Part shown: positions 25,451 to 33,868 of the stretch, in pieces
Layout: each line of letters opens with the position of its first letter
Position numbering within the stretch: position 1 is the stretch's first letter
DNA from: Sporobacter sp963675425
GTDB taxonomy: Bacteria > Bacillota > Clostridia > Oscillospirales > Oscillospiraceae
Assembly (NCBI GenBank): GCA_963675425.1
Contig: OY776214.1
Location: 2,728,001-2,792,000 of the forward strand
Length of the DNA: 64,000 nucleotides
Direction: 5' to 3'
Program-made: the position numbers and the translations under genes
Notes under the pieces: model-generated
Database searches by the model: none
The model's input: the letters and a program-made list of their open reading frames with translations, nothing else
Told to the model about the DNA's origin: nothing

Positions 25451-26281
25451 GTGACATACACAAAGAATATAATGATATGGGCCCTTGTTGTCCTCAATGT
25501 CTTTTTCCTTGCCGTATTCGGTTTGGGCCTGTACAGGGAGAATACAGAAAAGAAATTAATGTACCGGGAGCTTTACGAGCTGATGCAACGACATGATGTT
25601 CTGCTTGACACAAGCGGCATATCGGATGACGGGGAGTTGTACCGTTTGGATACCAGCCGGGATCCGGCTGCCGAACGCCTGCTGGCTGAGACGCTGCTCG
25701 GCGAGACGACGGACGCGGACCAGAGCGGGAGTATCATCGCTACGTACGCAGGGGATCAGGGCGAGGCGGTGTTCCGGAGCGGCGGGGAATTTCAAATCAC
25801 GTTTTCACAAAGCGTTTATCCCGCTGGTGACAGCGTTGAAAGTGCCGTTGTAAAGCTGCTTAAATTGATGGCCTTTGAGACAGCCAATGTCGCCGTTTCC
25901 ACAGAGGACGGGCGCACAACTGCGACGGCTGTGTGCACCTGGTCGGATTACCGCATTTTTAACTGCCGCGTCCAATTTGTGTATGAAGACCAAATCCTGA
26001 AGGAAATTTCCGGCAGACAGGTGGCCAACATCCGCAGGACGGACGAGCAGACGGAAATGTCGGCTTCCTCAGCCGCCACAGCGCTTATGCGCTTTTTGCA
26101 TATGGTGAAAAACAACACGGCAATTTCCTGCTCCGCTATTATGGATGTATCGCCCGGCTACAGCTTTACGGCGGCTGTCTATGGAGACGGCAGCCTGCGG
26201 CCCGTCTGGCGTATCACGGCTGATTCCGGCGTGTTCTACGTCGATGCGGAGACAGGTGAGGTGGAACCGTCGATGGCGTAA
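25451..26281 (+). CDS. yycI: YycI-like regulatory protein of WalK
   Basis: 276 residues from GTG at 25451. A single N-terminal membrane segment (about 6-26), external remainder with the loose AETLLGE...FQITFSQ repeat structure seen in YycI; the last 60 residues (GYSFTAAVYGDGSLRPVWRITADSGVFYVDAETGEV) look like a PepSY/YycI-type strand block. Position directly after yycH is the main support. Forms a membrane complex with YycH and WalK in known systems. Followed by a murA gene with its own promoter. Confidence 0.72.
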   Translation: MTYTKNIMIWALVVLNVFFLAVFGLGLYRENTEKKLMYRELYELMQRHDVLLDTSGISDDGELYRLDTSRDPAAERLLAETLLGETTDADQSGSIIATYAGDQGEAVFRSGGEFQITFSQSVYPAGDSVESAVVKLLKLMAFETANVAVSTEDGRTTATAVCTWSDYRIFNCRVQFVYEDQILKEISGRQVANIRRTDEQTEMSASSAATALMRFLHMVKNNTAISCSAIMDVSPGYSFTAAVYGDGSLRPVWRITADSGVFYVDAETGEVEPSMA

Positions 26282-26454
26282 AATCAATGCGTTGGATTAC
26301 CAGATTGTTCCTCCGGGGACGCATGGAAAAGTACATGAAAAATGCCTGAAAATGCGCGTGTTGGCAATTGTTTTTATACGGCATGCCGTGGACGCTGAGA
26401 ACAATAAAAATACCGGCTTGACGCCGCGGCGTGAGCGCCGGCAAATATCCGGTG

Positions 26455-26483
26455 TTGCAAAAAAATTTTCCATATAGTATAAT
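26455..26483 (+). promoter_or_regulatory. murA promoter
   Basis: TTGCAA (26455-26460), 17-base spacer, consensus TATAAT (26478-26483), about 70 bases before the murA start. It separates murA from the upstream walRKHI transcript. Confidence 0.7.
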
Positions 26484-26551
26484 TGGGCGTAAAATTTGTT
26501 TATAATCGGGTAATAATGTTTGTAAGCAGTAAATCGCGAGAAGGTGAGCCT

Positions 26552-27850
26552 TTGACAAAATACATCATAAACGGCGGAAAACCGCTGCATGGTGAGATTG
26601 TTGTAAGCGGCGCTAAAAATGCCGCTGTCGCAATCATTCCCGCGGCCCTGATGGTTCGGGGCGTGTGCCGCATCGAGAACATACCGCAGATTTCAGATGT
26701 CACGATGCTTCTGAATATTCTTCGTCAGATGGGTGCGGAAATCCGGACGGTGAACCGGCATACAATGGATATCGACTGTTCAGGCGTTACGACCTCCGAG
26801 GCAACATTTGATATGATGCGCCGGATTCGCGCGTCGTATTATCTCATCGGCGCTCTTTTAGGGCGTTTCGGCAGCGCTAACGTGGCGATGCCGGGCGGCT
26901 GTAATTTTGGCGGCGTGCGCCCCATCGATCAGCATATTAAGGGCTTTACGGCCATGGGTGCGTCGATTGACGTACGCAACGGCATTGTATATGCTAAAAC
27001 GAACGGCGGGCTTTCAGGTACGTCGATTTATTTGGATGTCGTATCGGTTGGCGCAACGATCAACGTCATGCTGGCAGCTACGTTGGCTTCCGGCAAGACT
27101 GTTATTGAAAATGCCGCGCGCGAGCCGCATATCGTGGATCTGGCAAACTTTTTAAACTCCATGGGTGCCGACATCCGCGGCGCGGGCACCAACGTTATTA
27201 AAATTACCGGCGTTAAAAAGCTGACGGGCGGTTTTTATTCAATTATACCGGATCAGATTGAGGCCGGCACCTATATGACGGCCGTCGCTGGAACGGGCGG
27301 CGAAGTCGTCGTTAAAAACGTCATCCCCAAGCATTTGGAGTGCATTTCCAGCAAGCTGCGCGAAATGGGCGTCGAGGTCGTCGATCTGGAGGACGCCGTC
27401 ATCGTCCGGCGAACGGAGCAGCTTGTTAAGACGACGGTTAAAACGCTGCCGTATCCCGGTTTCCCAACCGATATGCAGCCGCAGATCTCAACGATCCTGT
27501 GCTGCGCAGAGGGTACGAGTGTTATCACCGAGGGTGTCTGGGACAACCGGTATAAATATGTGGACGAACTGGTGAAGATGGGCTGCCAGATTCAGGTGAG
27601 CGGACGCACGGCGATTGTTGAGGGCGTTGGGCGCATGACGGGCGCACCCGTCAAGGCCAGCGATCTGAGGGCCGGCGCGGCGCTGGTGATCGCGGGTTTG
27701 TGCGCCGACGGCTCGACGGAAATCGAGGGCGTCAGCTATATTGAACGCGGCTATGAGGATATCGTCGAAAAGCTGCAGGCGCTTGGTGCCGATATCACGG
27801 CCATTACTGTACCGGACGAGCCGGACTCGGCCGATCGCGAAGCCGTATAA
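26552..27850 (+). CDS. murA: UDP-N-acetylglucosamine 1-carboxyvinyltransferase
   Basis: 432 residues from TTG at 26552, six bases after AAGGTGAG. MurA joins enolpyruvate to UDP-GlcNAc, the first committed step of peptidoglycan synthesis and the fosfomycin target. Lys22-Asn23 (GAKNAAVA) and the catalytic Cys117 (PGGCNFGG) are present. The active-site loop reads C-N-F-G-G-V-R, placing the conserved Arg (123) six residues after Cys instead of the usual five, a one-residue insertion. It lies inside the wal gene order between yycI and walJ. Confidence 0.93.
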   Translation: MTKYIINGGKPLHGEIVVSGAKNAAVAIIPAALMVRGVCRIENIPQISDVTMLLNILRQMGAEIRTVNRHTMDIDCSGVTTSEATFDMMRRIRASYYLIGALLGRFGSANVAMPGGCNFGGVRPIDQHIKGFTAMGASIDVRNGIVYAKTNGGLSGTSIYLDVVSVGATINVMLAATLASGKTVIENAAREPHIVDLANFLNSMGADIRGAGTNVIKITGVKKLTGGFYSIIPDQIEAGTYMTAVAGTGGEVVVKNVIPKHLECISSKLREMGVEVVDLEDAVIVRRTEQLVKTTVKTLPYPGFPTDMQPQISTILCCAEGTSVITEGVWDNRYKYVDELVKMGCQIQVSGRTAIVEGVGRMTGAPVKASDLRAGAALVIAGLCADGSTEIEGVSYIERGYEDIVEKLQALGADITAITVPDEPDSADREAV

Positions 27851-27911
27851 GGCCTTGCTGGGTCTTTTGTCAGGGACGAGCGTTCCCGATTAACAGCAAA
27901 AAATGTCTTTG

Positions 27912-27939
27912 GCGGGGGTGAAGTCGCCCCCGCTGTTTT
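27912..27939 (+). terminator. Terminator after murA
   Basis: Stem GCGGGGG / CCCCCGC with an eight-base loop, followed by TGTTTT; the walJ binding site begins 13 bases later, so some read-through or re-initiation is implied. Confidence 0.65.
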
Positions 27940-27969
27940 AAATATCTCTGTGGAAGGGAGTGGGTTTTA

Positions 27970-28755
27970 ATAAAGATATGCACCTTAGCCAGCTCCTCGT
28001 CCGGCAACTGCACGCTCGTATCCGAGGGGAATACGCATGTACTGATCGATGCGGGTATCTCGCTCCGGCGCATCACGGCGGGCCTCAAGCAGCTTGAGCT
28101 GTCGCCACGGGAGCTCACGGCCGTCGTCGTGACCCACGAGCACACCGATCATATTAGCGGTATCAAGATGCTCGTCAAGTATCACGATACGAAAATAATG
28201 GCCCCTGAGGGCGTCGCCCGGGCGCTGGGCGCCGTATTGCCGGAAGCGCAGAGCGCGCTGCGCTGCTTTAAGGCGGGAACGTCTTTTACCCTGGGCGATT
28301 TGTCTGTTCAAAGCTTTATAACGATGCATGATACGCCCGAGAGCGTCGGTTACCGGTTTGAGGACGGCCGGACGGCCTTTGTCCTGGCTACCGATATCGG
28401 CTGCGTCACGAAGACCGTTATGGACGCGGCGCTTGGCTCGGACCTGGCCGTCATCGAGGCCAATCACGATGTCGCCATGGTTAAAAACGGTGCATACCCG
28501 TATTTTCTAAAGCGGCGTATCCTGTCCGACCACGGGCATCTGTCCAACGACGATTGCGGGCGTTTTGCCACGGCTCTTTTAAATGCCGGCACACGGAAGA
28601 TTCTGCTGGCCCATTTAAGCCGGGAAAACAATACGCCGCGATTGGCATGGGATACGGTTGGAGGCGCGCTTGGCCGGACGGGGGCGGATGTCGGAAAAGA
28701 CGTTGTACTCCAGACAGCGCCGGCGGACGCACTCAGCGACGTGTACATATTATAA
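27970..28755 (+). CDS. walJ: WalJ/YycJ-like metallo-beta-lactamase-fold hydrolase, apparent AUA start
   Basis: 261 residues if read from ATA at 27970. The N-terminus KICTLASSSSGNC...HVLIDAGIS and the metal motif THEHTDHISG are those of WalJ. No ATG, GTG or TTG lies in frame between the preceding stop region and a GTG at 28129 that falls inside the metal motif and would destroy the enzyme. GGAAGGGAG ends nine bases before ATA, which gives M-K-I-C-T-L, the family start. So either AUA is used, or one base differs from ATG by mutation or sequencing error. WalJ links wall metabolism to DNA replication; it is a likely 5' exonuclease-type phosphodiesterase. Confidence 0.85.
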   Translation: MKICTLASSSSGNCTLVSEGNTHVLIDAGISLRRITAGLKQLELSPRELTAVVVTHEHTDHISGIKMLVKYHDTKIMAPEGVARALGAVLPEAQSALRCFKAGTSFTLGDLSVQSFITMHDTPESVGYRFEDGRTAFVLATDIGCVTKTVMDAALGSDLAVIEANHDVAMVKNGAYPYFLKRRILSDHGHLSNDDCGRFATALLNAGTRKILLAHLSRENNTPRLAWDTVGGALGRTGADVGKDVVLQTAPADALSDVYIL

Positions 28756-28779
28756 AAGACGGCAAACGGTGAATAGAAG

Positions 28780-29262
28780 ATGATCCAGATTCAGCTCGTC
28801 TGCGTCGGCAGGCTGAAAGAAAAGTTTTATCTCGGCGCGGCCGCGGAATACGAGAAGCGTCTGTCGTCTTACTGCAAGCTATCTATCGTGGAAATCCCGG
28901 AGTCGCGTCTGCCCCAGCGGCCCTCCCCGGCGGAAACGGAAGCGGCGCTTAAGGCGGAAGCGGCCGCTGTTGAAGCGAAATTACTTAAAAACGCGGCCAT
29001 TTTCGCCCTGTGTATCGAAGGGGAACAAACGGATTCGCAAGGCCTTGCTCACAGGCTGGAGAGCCTGACCGGCAGCGGGACCGGCAAGCTTGTCTTTTTA
29101 ATCGGCGGTTCGTACGGTCTGTATGCCGACCTGAAAAGAAAAGCCGATATCAGGTTGTCACTGTCTAAAATGACATTTCCGCACCACTTGGCGCGTATCC
29201 TGCTGCTTGAGCAGATTTACAGGAGCTTTAAAATACTCGAGGGCGGTAAATACCATAAATAA
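28780..29262 (+). CDS. rlmH: 23S rRNA (pseudouridine1915-N3)-methyltransferase
   Basis: 160 residues, standard length. SPOUT methyltransferase marks: CVGRLKEKFYLGAAAEYEKRL at the N-terminus, FLIGGSYGL in the SAM-binding knot, and the C-terminal KMTFPHHLARILLLEQIYRSFKI...YHK. It methylates pseudouridine 1915 in helix 69. Following walJ by 24 bases is the usual Firmicute order; the htrA-type protease often found between them is absent. Confidence 0.96.
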   Translation: MIQIQLVCVGRLKEKFYLGAAAEYEKRLSSYCKLSIVEIPESRLPQRPSPAETEAALKAEAAAVEAKLLKNAAIFALCIEGEQTDSQGLAHRLESLTGSGTGKLVFLIGGSYGLYADLKRKADIRLSLSKMTFPHHLARILLLEQIYRSFKILEGGKYHK

Positions 29263-29325
29263 CCGAAGACCGACTGCGCCAAAACGGAGCATAACTGTTT
29301 GGCGCAGAGCGTATAGGAGGCTAAT

Positions 29326-29652
29326 ATGGCTTTTTTGGGATTTGGTAAAAGAAAGAAACCTACCGACAACTGGCCGAAAAAGGAAAACGGCGAGCCGGTG
29401 GCACCGGCGTTTTTAACGCATATTGGTGGCACCCAGATGGATGTCGAGCTTACAACGAGCCTTCTCGAAGCGTACGGTATCCCGGCTGTCAGTCAATTTC
29501 CCAATAATGGGGATTTTGGCCGGCTGATGATCGGGCACGCCGGCGGCGGCGTCGACCTCTACGTTCCGGAGACGCTTCTGGACGAGGCGCGGGATATCAT
29601 CAGCGCCGAGGTTGTCGACGATGTGGCCGCTGAGGAATTTGAGGACAAGTAA
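29326..29652 (+). CDS. Small DUF2007-like protein
   Basis: 108 residues from ATG at 29326 behind AGGAGG. A basic head (GKRKKPTDNWPKKENG) precedes a GlnB-like small domain, ELTTSLLEAYGIPAVSQ...GGGVDLYVPETLLDEARDII, which matches the DUF2007 'putative signal transducing protein' pattern from memory. No catalytic residues. It abuts the phosphoglucomutase gene (start two bases after its stop), so the two are one transcript. Confidence 0.72.
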   Translation: MAFLGFGKRKKPTDNWPKKENGEPVAPAFLTHIGGTQMDVELTTSLLEAYGIPAVSQFPNNGDFGRLMIGHAGGGVDLYVPETLLDEARDIISAEVVDDVAAEEFEDK

Positions 29653-29654
29653 CA

Positions 29655-31382
29655 ATGGACATTTTAAGCGCATATACAGCTTGGCGTCAAAGCCCCGCAC
29701 TGACCGACGCGGAGCGCCGGGAGCTGGACGCCATTGCAGACGATCCCAAGGAGATTGAAAGCCGGTTTTTCAGCCCGCTCACGTTTGGCACGGCAGGGCT
29801 TCGCGGCGTTATGGGGCTTGGTTTGTACCGGATGAACCGGTACGTCGTTCGCCACGCTACCCAGGCGTTTGCCGAGGTGATACTGGAAGATTGCGGGCAT
29901 AATACAGCCCCGGCTATCGCCATCTGCTATGACTGCCGCATCGGCAGCCGTGAATTTTCCGAGGACGCTGCCGCAGTTATGGCGGCAAACGGCATCGCCG
30001 TGCGTCTGTTCGAGTCGCCCCGGCCCACGCCGGAGCTGTCGTTTGCCGTCCGCGAATACGGTCTGTCGGCCGGCATCAACGTTACGGCCAGCCACAACCC
30101 GAAGGAATACAACGGCTACAAGGTCTATTGGGCCGACGGCGCGCAGCTGCCGCCGCACCACGCGGACGCCATCGCCCGGAAGATGTCCGAGCTGGACGTC
30201 TTTGGATCGGTGCGTATGGCCGATTACGCCGAAGCCGTTCAAGACGGGCGCATTGTGCTCATGGGTACGGAAACAGACGAGCGTTTTCTGCAAAACGTCA
30301 TGGCGCAGGCTAATGACCCCGGCGCCGTGCTGGCTGTCGCCGAGACGTTTAAAATGGTCTTTACGCCGTTTCACGGGACGGGTTACCGTCTTGTGCCGGA
30401 GGCGCTGCGTCGGCTGGGCATCAAGCATCTTCTGTGCGTCCCGGAGCAGATGGAGCTTGACGGCACGTTTCCGACAGTGAAATCGCCCAACCCGGAAAAT
30501 CCGGAGGGCTTTTATCTGGCTGTTGACCTCGCCCGGGAAAACGGCGCCGATTTCATCCTCGGCACCGACCCCGACGCCGACCGCGTCGGCATCATGGTGC
30601 GCGACAGGTCCGGCGAATACATCACGATATCCGGCAACAAAACGGGCGTGCTGCTTCTCGACTATGTGATCAGCGCGAAAAAGCGGGCCGGCACGATGCC
30701 GGAGCATCCCGTCGCCCTTAAGACTATTGTCACCACAGAAATGGCGCGGCGCGTCTGCGAGGAAAACGGCGTGCGCTGCATCGATACGTTTACGGGCTTT
30801 AAATTCATGGCGGAGCGGAAAAATGAGCTGGAGGACAGCGGGGAAGGCAAGGTTATTTTCTCCTACGAGGAGTCCTACGGCTACATGCTTGGCGACTATG
30901 TGCGTGATAAAGACGCCATTACCGCTTCGCTGGTTTTAACCGAAATGGCCGCGTGGTACGCCCGGCAGAATATGACGCTGTACGACGCGCTTGAGGCGCT
31001 GTACGAAAAATACGGCTGCTATAACGAAAAAACCATGAATCTCATGATGCCGGGTATGGAAGGCCTCGATAAAATGAAGCGCCTGATGGCCGGCCTGCGG
31101 GAGCATGCGCCGGTAGAAATCGCCGGCGTGCCCATCCGGATTATCAAGGATTATCTGGACGGTACATCGGTCGATATAGCCGTCGGTGAGCGGGAAGAGA
31201 TGGAGCTGTCCGGCTCCGACGTCCTGCGCTACGAGATGGAGGACGGCACGGTCCTTCTCATCCGGCCATCCGGGACGGAGCCGAAGATTAAGGTTTATAT
31301 CCTGACCAGCGGAGACTGCATGGATACCTGCGGCGAGAACATCGACAGATACGCCGCCTGGGCCGAGTCGCTCCGGGACTAA
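29655..31382 (+). CDS. pgcA: Phosphoglucomutase / phosphomannomutase
   Basis: 575 residues, alpha-D-phosphohexomutase family. Catalytic phosphoserine in TASHNPKEYNGYK, metal loop GTDPDADRVG, sugar-binding SYEESYGYMLGDYVRDKD and phosphate-binding RPSGTEPKIKVY are all intact. The length and the FGTAGLRGVMG opening match the PgcA/YhxB type that interconverts glucose 1- and 6-phosphate for UDP-glucose and polysaccharide supply. ATG at 29655; tightly coupled to the preceding small gene. Confidence 0.93.
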   Translation: MDILSAYTAWRQSPALTDAERRELDAIADDPKEIESRFFSPLTFGTAGLRGVMGLGLYRMNRYVVRHATQAFAEVILEDCGHNTAPAIAICYDCRIGSREFSEDAAAVMAANGIAVRLFESPRPTPELSFAVREYGLSAGINVTASHNPKEYNGYKVYWADGAQLPPHHADAIARKMSELDVFGSVRMADYAEAVQDGRIVLMGTETDERFLQNVMAQANDPGAVLAVAETFKMVFTPFHGTGYRLVPEALRRLGIKHLLCVPEQMELDGTFPTVKSPNPENPEGFYLAVDLARENGADFILGTDPDADRVGIMVRDRSGEYITISGNKTGVLLLDYVISAKKRAGTMPEHPVALKTIVTTEMARRVCEENGVRCIDTFTGFKFMAERKNELEDSGEGKVIFSYEESYGYMLGDYVRDKDAITASLVLTEMAAWYARQNMTLYDALEALYEKYGCYNEKTMNLMMPGMEGLDKMKRLMAGLREHAPVEIAGVPIRIIKDYLDGTSVDIAVGEREEMELSGSDVLRYEMEDGTVLLIRPSGTEPKIKVYILTSGDCMDTCGENIDRYAAWAESLRD

Positions 31383-31453
31383 AGCTTTGTTGCGGCATAG
31401 CGGCCGGGCCGCCCAATGTGCAAGGACCGATGCGTTCATTTGATGCGGTTGTT

Positions 31454-31990
31454 TTATCTGGTCCAATATTCATACGGTGGCAAATGGTCATTGGAAAACG
31501 CCTTTAAAACGGCCAGCGCTTCTTCTCTGGTTGTGGCCCTGGCCACAATACAGTGGCCGTCAGTGTCGGTCCAGCTCCCACCGCCTTTTCCATCCGGCTC
31601 AAAAACCTGAACCACGAGTTTTCTGAAATACGGCTTGCAGCTTATATATCCAAACAACTGTGCCGCCATCCATTCGCCGTAGTCCAGCGAGTCAACGCCG
31701 CCCCGCAGTGTCAGGGCCGGAACATCTTCGGTCTGTTCAAGAGGCTGTTCCATGGTCAGCTCGTACGTATCAAATCGGATATCGCCTGTAAACGTATCGG
31801 CGCTGAACAAGCTCCACCGGTAGCGGCCCGAAATAGTGATATTTACCGGTTTGCTCATTGTTTGATCTGCAAGGCTGATTTCCACGGCGGGAATCGTTTT
31901 GTCTATGGAAACAGGAATGGGGACGATCGCTAAGAATAAACATACAAGTATCACGAGCCCAATCATGTATTTGTGCCATTTTTTCATCAT
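31454..31990 (-). CDS. Hypothetical membrane-anchored protein
   Basis: 178 residues from ATG at 31990, six bases after AGAAGGG. A basic start (MMKKWHKYM) and one hydrophobic segment (about 9-26) suggest an uncleaved anchor or signal peptide; the rest is external and beta-rich (VNITISGRYRWSLFSADTFTGDIRFDTYEL). I recognise no family. It stands alone on the minus strand between the mutase and the radical SAM gene. Confidence 0.65.
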   Translation of the reverse strand: MMKKWHKYMIGLVILVCLFLAIVPIPVSIDKTIPAVEISLADQTMSKPVNITISGRYRWSLFSADTFTGDIRFDTYELTMEQPLEQTEDVPALTLRGGVDSLDYGEWMAAQLFGYISCKPYFRKLVVQVFEPDGKGGGSWTDTDGHCIVARATTREEALAVLKAFSNDHLPPYEYWTR

Positions 31991-32180
31991 GGACAACCCT
32001 TCTGATTTATCATTGATAGGCGAGCTTGTTAAGTATTAAAATAACATAGTCTGAAGAAAATGTGAAACGGAAGCTGTGCCGGATGCTTGGCGCGGCTCCC
32101 GTTTGTTTTGTCAATCCTGCAAGCGGGTGCAACGATGGGATTGATTCTATTGTAATTCTAAAACCTGAAGGCTAAATGCA

Positions 32181-32204
32181 ATACCCCGCCGGCCGGCGGG
32201 GTAT
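32181..32204 (-). terminator. Perfect 24-base palindrome after the B12/radical SAM gene
   Basis: ATACCCCGCCGG and its complement meet without a spacer. 19 bases after the minus-strand stop; T-rich but no clean T run downstream. Confidence 0.55.
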
Positions 32205-32223
32205 CATTTGGTTTATATACTTT

Positions 32224-33570
32224 TCAGATTTGTGCGCCGATTTTCTGTTTGGACATATTTTCGATGAGCGCTTGCAGTTCCTCGATGCGCTGGCGTGAGA
32301 CAGCTTTTCCGGCGCGAAGCCCGGATTGCATGCCGGCGTTGATAACGGTGAACAGCAGCGGATGACGGAAATTAGCGGGGAATCGCTGAAGGATATGACC
32401 GAAGCTGTAGAAATTGTCCATGACGTACTGATATCCCTCGTACAGCCTGGAGACCGACATGTTTTTCGGGAAATACGTGACGGTGCAGTGGTCGTAAAAT
32501 GTCCAGTCCTCCGTGATGAGCCGGTTTTCGCTTTTAAATTTCTCAAATGTGTCCGTTCCGGGATACGGTGTGAGGATATTGAAGGTGGCCGACGGTATTT
32601 TTGTTTTATGCAGAAATTCAAGCGTTTCGTCAAAGACCGACTCGTCGTCGTCGTCAAAGCCGAAGACGAGCGAAGCGTGGAAAATGATACCCCGGCCCAT
32701 AATTCGCTTGATCGCGTCGATGGTTTCGGCCTGATTGCGCAGGCTTTTGCTCATGCGCTTGATTTTTTCTTCCGACACGGATTCAACACCGAAGAATAAC
32801 CCCTTGCAGCCGCTGTCGGCCGCAAGCTTTAAAAGCTCCTCGTTCTTGGCAAAAGAGATGGACGCCTGTCCGACCCATTCAATATTGAGCGGCTTGAGCG
32901 CGTTGAAGAGCTCGGTGGCGTACGCCGGATTGCCGACGATGTTATCGTCGAGGAACATGAACCGCCGGGTTTTGGAATTGGCGATGTCCTGCACGACCTT
33001 GTCCACGCTCACATGGCGTATCTTACGGCCAAAGAATTTCCAGACGCTGCAAAACTCGCATGAGTACGGGCAGCCCCGGGATGTGACAATGGGCTCCAGC
33101 CGCAGAGGAGATGTATATTGGATAAGATCACGGCGGGGCAGGGGATATTCGTCCAGATTGGCCGCCACGCCGCCGTGATAGATTTCCTGCAGACGGTGGT
33201 TTTCGGCGTCCTCTAAGACCTGCCGCCAGACAGGCTCGGCCTCGCCGGTGATAACGGCGTCACAGTGGAGCTTGGCCTCATCTGGCAAAACGGTGGGATG
33301 GATACCTCCCAGCACGACGAGTTTGCCTCTTTTCCGGTATTCGGCTGAGATTTCGTACGCCCGGTGCGCTGTCGCCGTCATGCATGTAATCGCAACGAGA
33401 TCGCACGCCATGTCAAAATTGACGTCCTCCACCTCTTCTTCGACGATTGTCAGCTCGTGGTGTTCCGGCGTCATTGCCGCGATATAAAGAAGCGAAATCA
33501 TGGGGAAACGGATGATATCCCGTGTCTTCACAGCTTTGTTTTTTACGGGGGCAATTAATACAATTTTCAA
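32224..33570 (-). CDS. B12-binding-domain radical SAM protein
   Basis: 448 residues from TTG at 33570 (seven bases after a GTGAG site), giving the normal MKIVLIAP opening; a GTG at 33582 is the alternative. Residues 1-125 are a cobalamin-binding-like Rossmann domain without the DxHxxG base-off motif. The radical SAM signature CPYSCEFC (Cys167, 171, 174) follows, then the LDDNIVGNPAYATELF and FGVESVSEEKIKRMSK blocks and a DUF4070-like tail. Members include hopanoid and bacteriochlorophyll methylases and many unknowns. No pathway genes are adjacent, so the substrate is unknown. Confidence 0.87.
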   Translation of the reverse strand: MKIVLIAPVKNKAVKTRDIIRFPMISLLYIAAMTPEHHELTIVEEEVEDVNFDMACDLVAITCMTATAHRAYEISAEYRKRGKLVVLGGIHPTVLPDEAKLHCDAVITGEAEPVWRQVLEDAENHRLQEIYHGGVAANLDEYPLPRRDLIQYTSPLRLEPIVTSRGCPYSCEFCSVWKFFGRKIRHVSVDKVVQDIANSKTRRFMFLDDNIVGNPAYATELFNALKPLNIEWVGQASISFAKNEELLKLAADSGCKGLFFGVESVSEEKIKRMSKSLRNQAETIDAIKRIMGRGIIFHASLVFGFDDDDESVFDETLEFLHKTKIPSATFNILTPYPGTDTFEKFKSENRLITEDWTFYDHCTVTYFPKNMSVSRLYEGYQYVMDNFYSFGHILQRFPANFRHPLLFTVINAGMQSGLRAGKAVSRQRIEELQALIENMSKQKIGAQI

Positions 33571-33607
33571 TTTTAATCTCACTTTCTTATGTATGACAGG
33601 CCGTTTT

Positions 33608-33832
33608 TTACAGTAGCGAGTCGGATGTATTTTCCGTGTAGGCGCGCTGCGTCAGCTCCTCCAGCTTCTCTTTAAGTTGTTGTATCAGCCTCCCATGATT
33701 TTGCATGTTGAATTGAAGTTCAGCTTTTGCCCGGTGCTCGGTTGGATACAACCAGACGGGTTGTTTTCGGAGGCCGTCCGGTTCCCATTCATAACGCGGT
33801 ATAATTTGGTGCTCGGCCGAGTTATAGCGGTT
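33608..33832 (-). pseudogene. Probable remnant or start-less small coding region
   Basis: An open frame of 74 codons between two stops on the minus strand reads like real protein: YEWEPDGLRKQPVWLYP near residues 14-30 and LIQQLKEKLEELTQRAY near 49-65, with an amphipathic helix. There is no ATG, GTG or TTG until past the conserved-looking Trp-rich part, and no binding site in front. I read it as the 3' end of a degraded gene. I do not recognise the family. Confidence 0.4.
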
Positions 33833-33847
33833 TTACCAAAAGCCTGA

Positions 33848-33868
33848 GGGGCGGCATTAAGCCGCCCC
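33848..33868 (-). terminator. Hairpin overlapping the stop codon of the DUF4097 gene
   Basis: GGGGCGGC / GCCGCCCC stem with a five-base loop that contains the minus-strand TAA (33859-33857). The following T run is weak. Confidence 0.55.

Noticed and set aside
28129..28755. Shorter walJ from GTG at 28129
   Set aside because: This start lies within the metal-binding THEHTDH motif and would remove the conserved N-terminal strands.
29664..30707. Open frame of 347 codons on the minus strand across the phosphoglucomutase gene
   Set aside because: Shadow of a certain gene; composition is untypical and there is no start context.
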